From: Candidatus Hydrogenedentota bacterium
GTDB lineage: Bacteria > Hydrogenedentota > Hydrogenedentia > Hydrogenedentales > GCA-2746185
Assembly (NCBI GenBank): GCA_030123645.1
Contig: JASJYE010000050.1
Location: 1 to 11,065, forward strand
DNA length: 11,065 bases
Direction of reading: 5' to 3'
A program made the translations under genes and the position numbers. Shown here piece after piece: positions 7,381 to 11,065 of this stretch (positions within the stretch are counted from its first letter, which is position 1; each line of letters starts with the position of its first letter). The notes beneath the pieces are model-generated. The model ran no database searches. It was given only the letters and a program-made list of their open reading frames with translations, and was not told the origin of the DNA.

Positions 7381-7453
7381 ACCGCCAAGACGCCAAGTTC
7401 GCCAAGAACCGAATAGCGCCAACGTCCTCTGCGCTCTCTGCGTACTCCGCGGT
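7381..7453. repeat. Bipartite imperfect inverted repeat with 9-base periodicity (CGCCAAG x3 / CTCTGCG x3)
   Basis: The left half holds three copies of CGCCAAG (7383-7389, 7391-7397, 7400-7406; spacing 8 then 9), plus a decayed CGCCAAC (7417-7423). The right half holds CTCTGCG, CTCTGCG and CTCCGCG (7427-7433, 7436-7442, 7445-7451), spaced exactly 9. The outer ends are ACCGC (7381-7385) and GCGGT (7449-7453). Aligning 7381-7409 with the reverse complement of 7424-7453 gives 20 of 29 matches with one extra base, and most mismatches fall at the same two positions in each unit. The whole is thus a long, regularly bulged hairpin. It fills most of the prfB-lysS gap. I recall similar CGCCAAG/CTCTGCG intergenic sequences in environmental bacteria, which suggests a dispersed repeat; its function is unknown to me. 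Confidence 0.7.
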
Positions 7454-7478
7454 CTAAGAAGGAATTAGCCTAAGACAG

Positions 7479-8966
7479 ATGGCCGACGAACTGATACAAC
7501 ATCGAATCGACAAGCTCGAGCGGATTCGTGCGAGGGGCGATAATCCCTACAAGTACGCATTTGAGCGGTCGTGCGCGATTGGTGAGGCGCGGGCTGCGTT
7601 CGAGGCCACCGAGAGCGAAGTTGAGGATCCGAGCGCCATCGACCAACAGGTGACGGTGGCAGGGCGACTCATGGCGACACGGGACCAGGGCAAGGTCACC
7701 TTCGCAGACCTGCGGGATGAAACGGGGAAGATCCAGCTTTTCATCAAGAAGAACACGGTGGGCGACGAGGCGTACGCGGCGCTCAAGGACCTCGATATCG
7801 GAGATTTTATCGGGGTGACGGGCCTGGTGAAGCGGACCCGCATGGGCGAGATCACCGTATTCGCGGAGGGCTATACGATCCTAACGAAGGCGCTGCGCGG
7901 GCTGCCCGAGAAGTATCACGGTCTTACGGATGTCGAGACGCGATACCGGCAGCGCTACCTGGACATGATCGCCAATCCGGAGGTCATGGAGACCTTCAAG
8001 GACCGCATCAAGGTTGTCGCATCCATGCGGGCCTTTCTGATCGATAAGGGTTTCCTCGAGGTCGAGACACCGATGCTCCAGCCCATCCCCGGCGGTGCGA
8101 CTGCACGGCCCTTCATCACGCATCACAACACCTACGATCGCGATCTCTATCTGCGTGTGGCCCCTGAGCTGTATCTGAAGCGCCTGATCGTGGGCGGCTT
8201 CGAGAAGGTATTCGAAATCAACCGCAATTTCCGGAACGAAGGCGTCGACACGCAGCACAATCCGGAGTTCACGATGATGGAGCTGTACGAGGCCTATCAA
8301 GATTATCTCGGGTTGATGGATGAAACCGAGGAGCTGTTCTGCGCGGTCATAGAGGCGGTTGCGGGCGGGCTGACGTTCCCGTATCAGGGCGACACGATCG
8401 ACGCATCTCGACCGTGGAAACGGCAAACCCTTTTCGACGCGATTCGCGAATACGCGGGCATCGATCTCGAACGGACGCGCGACCGGGGCGAGGCCGCGAA
8501 ACTGGCGGAAGGCGCAGGAGTCGGCATTCAGCCGGAAATGGGCTACGGCAAGATTGTGGACGAAGTACTGTCCGAGCGCGTGCAGCCCAAGCTTATTCAG
8601 CCGACTTTCCTGTATGATTACCCCATCGAGCTGTCGCCGCTGGCGAAAAAGAAGCGGGACAACCCGGCCTTGACCGAACGGTTTCAGGCTTTCATCGGTA
8701 GGCTGGAGTTGTGTAATGCGTTTTCCGAGTTGAACGATCCGATCGACCAGCGCGAACGCTTCGAGGCGCAGCTCCGGTTGCGCGAAGGCGGGGACGACGA
8801 GGCGCAGGTGCTGGACGAGGACTTTTTAACCGCGCTCGAGGTGGGGATGCCTCCGACGGCAGGGCTGGGGATCGGGATCGACCGGCTCGCGATGCTGTTG
8901 ACGGATTCGGCGTCGATACGGGAAGTCATTCTGTTTCCACAGTTGAGGACGATTCAGCAAAGTTAG
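7479..8966 (+). CDS. lysS: Lysyl-tRNA synthetase, class II
   Basis: LysRS charges tRNA-Lys with lysine using ATP in the cytoplasm. At 495 residues it has the normal bacterial length. An N-terminal OB-fold anticodon-binding domain spans about 56-140 (VTVAGRLMATRDQGKVTFADL at its start), then comes the class II catalytic core. The core shows RYRQRYLDMI (155-164), the motif 1 region ending in FLEVETPML (192-200), GGATARPFITHHN (205-217), motif 2 FEINRNFRNEG (245-255) with NPEFTMMELY (261-270), and motif 3 GLGIGIDRLAMLLTD (462-476). The N-terminus (QHRIDKLERIRARGDNPY) supports ATG 7479. The only good Shine-Dalgarno-like sequence, AAGAAGGA (7456-7463), lies about 15 bases away, just beyond the repeat that fills the gap after prfB. 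It is followed 8 bases later by the lolC/E-type gene. Confidence 0.98.
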   Translation: MADELIQHRIDKLERIRARGDNPYKYAFERSCAIGEARAAFEATESEVEDPSAIDQQVTVAGRLMATRDQGKVTFADLRDETGKIQLFIKKNTVGDEAYAALKDLDIGDFIGVTGLVKRTRMGEITVFAEGYTILTKALRGLPEKYHGLTDVETRYRQRYLDMIANPEVMETFKDRIKVVASMRAFLIDKGFLEVETPMLQPIPGGATARPFITHHNTYDRDLYLRVAPELYLKRLIVGGFEKVFEINRNFRNEGVDTQHNPEFTMMELYEAYQDYLGLMDETEELFCAVIEAVAGGLTFPYQGDTIDASRPWKRQTLFDAIREYAGIDLERTRDRGEAAKLAEGAGVGIQPEMGYGKIVDEVLSERVQPKLIQPTFLYDYPIELSPLAKKKRDNPALTERFQAFIGRLELCNAFSELNDPIDQRERFEAQLRLREGGDDEAQVLDEDFLTALEVGMPPTAGLGIGIDRLAMLLTDSASIREVILFPQLRTIQQS

Positions 8967-8974
8967 GTGGGGAC

Positions 8975-10255
8975 ATGCGATTCGAGACCTTTGTCGCGTT
9001 GCGGTACCTGCGGGGGAAACGCAAGAACCGATTCATCAGCCTGATCTCGCTGATTTCCGTCGCGGGGGTTAGCGTCGGCGTGATTGCGCTGATTGTTGTG
9101 CTGGGGGTAATGACGGGCTTCCAGATCGCTCTGCGCGATACGATCATCGGGAACCGCGCACATCTCATGATCCTCAATGCCGACGGCTGGACCCTGGAGA
9201 ATTACCAAGACGCTATCGAAGAAATCGAGGCCGTTGTCCCCGAGATTCAGGCCTCGGGCCCGTTCATGCAGGTGGAGACGCTGCTGCAGAACAGTAGTGG
9301 CCGTAGGACCGGCCAGGTCACGACTTACGCTTTCCTGATTGGCGTCGAGCCCGAGCTTGAATCGGAGGTTACGGAGCTCGCGGCGAACTTGACCAAGGAG
9401 GACGGTAGAAGCTTCGGTGCGGGCGCACTGCCGGGCAAGAAGGAGGTCGTGCTGGGGTATCAGCTTGCGCATTCGCTGGGCGTGCATATTGGGGACAAGA
9501 TTTCGGTCTTTACGCCGAGCCACGGGAAAAAGAAGCCGATGCCCTGGGGCGCCAAGCAGGCACAGCAGTTGTTGTTGACGGTGAGTGGAATCTCGCACGC
9601 AAAGATGTCCGAATTCGATGCGCTCTTCGGCTGGGTCAACATCCCGACGGCGATGCTCCTGTCCGGCAAGGAAGGGCCGGACGGCATCCATAGCCGGATC
9701 GAGGATCCCTTCAAAGCGGAGGAATTCGCGCGCCGGATCGAGCGGAAACTGGGGTATAGCGCGGTCACTTGGCACGAGAACCAGTTGGCCTTCTTCGAGG
9801 CGCTGCGCCAGGAGAAATTCATGATGTTCATCATCCTGGTGTTCATCGTGCTGGTGGCGGCCTTCAACATCACGAGCACGCTCATCATGATGGTCATGGA
9901 AAAGCAGCGCGATATCGGTATCCTGCGCACCATCGGCGTCAGCAGCACATCGATCCTCCGGCTGTTCATGATAGAGGGGCTCATCATCGGCCTGGCCGGC
10001 ACGGCCGCTGGCGTCATTCTGGGGATGCTGCTCGCGCGCTACCTCAACCCCATAGCGGAATTCATCGCGCCCATCTTCGGTATCGATCTCTTCAACAGCC
10101 AGATCTATTATTTCGACCAAATTCCGGTCGAGGTCGTCCCGAGGGACGTGCTGATCATTACGGTCGCGTCCGTGATTTTAAGTTTCCTGTCGACGCTATA
10201 TCCCGCGTGGAGCGCCTCGCGGCTCGACCCGGTGGATGCCCTGCGCTATGAGTGA
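8975..10255 (+). CDS. LolC/LolE-family lipoprotein-releasing ABC transporter permease
   Basis: This inner-membrane subunit works with LolD to pull mature lipoproteins out of the inner membrane and hand them to the carrier LolA. The product has 426 residues and the MacB/FtsX-type layout: one membrane segment near the N-terminus (about 22-47), a large periplasmic domain (about 50-278), then three membrane segments (about 282-306, 329-356, 391-413). The N-terminal FVALRYLRGKRKNRFISLIS and the cytoplasmic coupling segment MEKQRDIGILRTIGVS (308-323) are characteristic of Lol permeases, as is the C-terminal YPAWSASRLDPVDALRYE. ATG 8975 follows AGGTGGGG (8965-8972), 8 bases after lysS. Only one such permease is present beside lolD, so the complex may be a homodimer (LolF-like), or the partner may be encoded elsewhere. 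I therefore give no C or E symbol. Confidence 0.93.
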   Translation: MRFETFVALRYLRGKRKNRFISLISLISVAGVSVGVIALIVVLGVMTGFQIALRDTIIGNRAHLMILNADGWTLENYQDAIEEIEAVVPEIQASGPFMQVETLLQNSSGRRTGQVTTYAFLIGVEPELESEVTELAANLTKEDGRSFGAGALPGKKEVVLGYQLAHSLGVHIGDKISVFTPSHGKKKPMPWGAKQAQQLLLTVSGISHAKMSEFDALFGWVNIPTAMLLSGKEGPDGIHSRIEDPFKAEEFARRIERKLGYSAVTWHENQLAFFEALRQEKFMMFIILVFIVLVAAFNITSTLIMMVMEKQRDIGILRTIGVSSTSILRLFMIEGLIIGLAGTAAGVILGMLLARYLNPIAEFIAPIFGIDLFNSQIYYFDQIPVEVVPRDVLIITVASVILSFLSTLYPAWSASRLDPVDALRYE

Positions 10256-10928
10256 CGCTGTGCTGGAATGCCGGCAGGTCGTGAAGACCTTCTACGACGG
10301 CCCGCGTGAGTTGAACATTCTTCGGGGCGTGGACCTCACGATCGAGGCGGGAAAGATCCACGTCATTAGCGGGCATTCGGGCGCGGGCAAGAGCACGCTG
10401 CTGCACATTATCGGCACGCTCGACCAACCAACGTCGGGCTCGGTCCTCTTTCACGGCACGGATCTCGCCAAAACGCCGGGAGGCGCCATCAACCGGATCC
10501 GTAACGAGGAAATCGGCTTCGTGTTCCAGTTCTACCATCTGCTGCCCGAGTTTTCCGCGCTGGAGAACGTGATGATGCCCGGCATCTGCAAGGGCCGGGG
10601 CCGGGGCGAATGCCGCCTGCGCGCCGAGGAGCTGCTGACGAAGGTCGGGCTGGCGGAGCGCATGACGCACAAGCCGGGCAAACTGAGCGGCGGCGAGCAG
10701 CAGCGCGTCGCCATCGCCCGGGCGCTCTTCAACAAACCCAGCGTCGTCCTCGCCGACGAGCCGACCGGCAATCTCGACGAACACACCGGCGCCGAGATTG
10801 TCGATCTCCTCTGGAGCCTCAACGCCTCCGAAAACCTCACCCTCATCCTTGTCTCCCACGAACTCGACCTCGCCCGACGCGCCGACACCTGGTTCCAGCT
10901 CCACGACGGCCTCGCGACCAAGCAGTAG
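10248..10928 (+). CDS. lolD: Lipoprotein-releasing ABC transporter ATP-binding protein LolD
   Basis: This is the ATPase that powers the Lol permease on the cytoplasmic face of the inner membrane. All nucleotide-binding motifs are present in 226 residues: Walker A GHSGAGKST (42-50), Q-loop Gln94 in FVFQFYHLLPEF (91-102), signature LSGGEQQRVAIARAL (146-160), Walker B VVLADEP (166-172) with the D-loop GNLD, and the H-loop His204 in LVSHELD. FQFYHLLPEF is the form of the Q-loop region seen in LolD-type proteins. ATG 10248 gives the family N-terminus MSDAVLECRQV and overlaps the end of the permease gene by 8 bases; GGTGG (10231-10235) lies 12 bases upstream. An alternative ATG at 10236 adds four residues but abuts that sequence. 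The tight overlap with the permease gene is what identifies it as LolD rather than another MacB-type ATPase. Confidence 0.93.
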   Translation: MSDAVLECRQVVKTFYDGPRELNILRGVDLTIEAGKIHVISGHSGAGKSTLLHIIGTLDQPTSGSVLFHGTDLAKTPGGAINRIRNEEIGFVFQFYHLLPEFSALENVMMPGICKGRGRGECRLRAEELLTKVGLAERMTHKPGKLSGGEQQRVAIARALFNKPSVVLADEPTGNLDEHTGAEIVDLLWSLNASENLTLILVSHELDLARRADTWFQLHDGLATKQ

Positions 10929-11055
10929 TTTCTGTTCAGAACTCTAGGCTATAGTTTTGCGGTTATGCCGCGCGTTAATGTGCATAGGTATTGGCCCTCT
11001 TTGCTTTAGCGAATGGGTGTATGTTTGCAGGGGTATGCGAAAACCCTTGCTTCAA
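10929..11055. other. Non-coding stretch after lolD with a hairpin and a weak -10 candidate
   Basis: I find no gene in these 127 bases. A perfect inverted repeat TTCTG-TT-CAGAA (10930-10941) sits directly after the lolD stop. It is followed by TATAGT (10950-10955, 5 of 6 to TATAAT, but no fitting -35 box) and a 4-bp GCGG/CCGC stem (10959-10962 with 10968-10971). Further on, GCAGGGGT (11027-11034) pairs fully with ACCCTTGC (11043-11050), allowing one G-U, around an eight-base loop. No T run follows, so it is not a standard intrinsic terminator. Confidence 0.5.
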
Positions 11056-11065
11056 GCCCGGATAG
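11056..11065 (+). tRNA. Possible 5' end of a tRNA gene, cut by the window edge
   Basis: The last ten bases, GCCCGGATAG, read as a tRNA 5' end: a seven-base acceptor strand GCCCGGA, then the conserved U8, A9 and G10. The same ten bases open E. coli tRNA-Phe as I remember it, so tRNA-Phe is one guess, but the isotype cannot be told. The location fits, in an otherwise gene-free stretch after an operon. Ten bases are too few to be sure, because the D-loop and anticodon lie beyond the window. Confidence 0.4.

Noticed and set aside
7381..7453. CRISPR array reading of the CGCCAAG/CTCTGCG repeats
   Set aside because: The units are only 7 bases on a 9-base period, with no spacers of 25-40 bases and no cas genes nearby.
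8963..10120. Long open frame of 385 codons on the minus strand opposite the Lol permease gene
   Set aside because: It lies wholly opposite a gene with clear family motifs, and its translation is a low-complexity mix rich in Asp, Arg, His and Gln, typical of antisense shadows in GC-rich DNA.
10930..10942. GTTC-A-GAAC palindrome after lolD as a LexA-type operator
   Set aside because: The spacing between half-sites does not fit the LexA boxes I know, and no SOS-type gene follows within the window.

Overview
This is a gene-dense window (about 60% GC by eye) from a bacterial chromosome. All ten recognisable genes lie on the + strand. The organism is very probably a diderm (Gram-negative): the window ends with a LolC/E-type permease and its LolD ATPase, the ABC machine that releases lipoproteins towards the outer membrane. 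The phylum cannot be fixed from the sequence alone. The high GC, the short EF-Ts, the long acidic tail on ribosomal protein S2 and an intergenic CGCCAAG/CTCTGCG repeat suggest an environmental lineage rather than a gammaproteobacterium. That placement is inference.

Layout: (1) 21-1466, a complete MATE-family multidrug/cation antiporter, reading from a TTG start next to the window edge. (2) 1467-1616, a 150-base gap with a weak promoter candidate and a structured leader. (3) 1617-6193, the classic translation/envelope cluster rpsB-tsf-pyrH-frr-uppS-cdsA, tightly spaced, with an ATGA overlap between uppS and cdsA. (4) 6260-7369, prfB (release factor 2) as one uninterrupted frame, without the usual programmed frameshift. 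(5) 7370-7478, a 109-base gap occupied largely by an unusual two-part inverted repeat with 9-base periodicity. (6) 7479-8966, lysS. (7) 8975-10928, a lolC/E-type permease and lolD, with overlapping ends. (8) 10929-11065, a non-coding stretch with a hairpin, whose last ten bases look like the 5' end of a tRNA gene cut by the window edge.

How the genes work together: S2, EF-Ts, RRF, RF2 and LysRS serve translation (ribosome assembly, EF-Tu recycling, ribosome recycling, termination and lysine charging). UMP kinase supplies UDP/UTP. UppS makes the undecaprenyl lipid carrier for peptidoglycan and other envelope glycans, and CdsA makes CDP-diacylglycerol for phospholipids. LolC/E and LolD export lipoproteins. 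The window is therefore a growth-related housekeeping region in which protein synthesis and envelope building are encoded side by side.

I see no convincing new defence, mobile or biosynthetic system. The best leads are the repeat between prfB and lysS, the frameshift-free prfB ending in UAG, the S2 tail with its leader, and the possible tRNA at the right edge.
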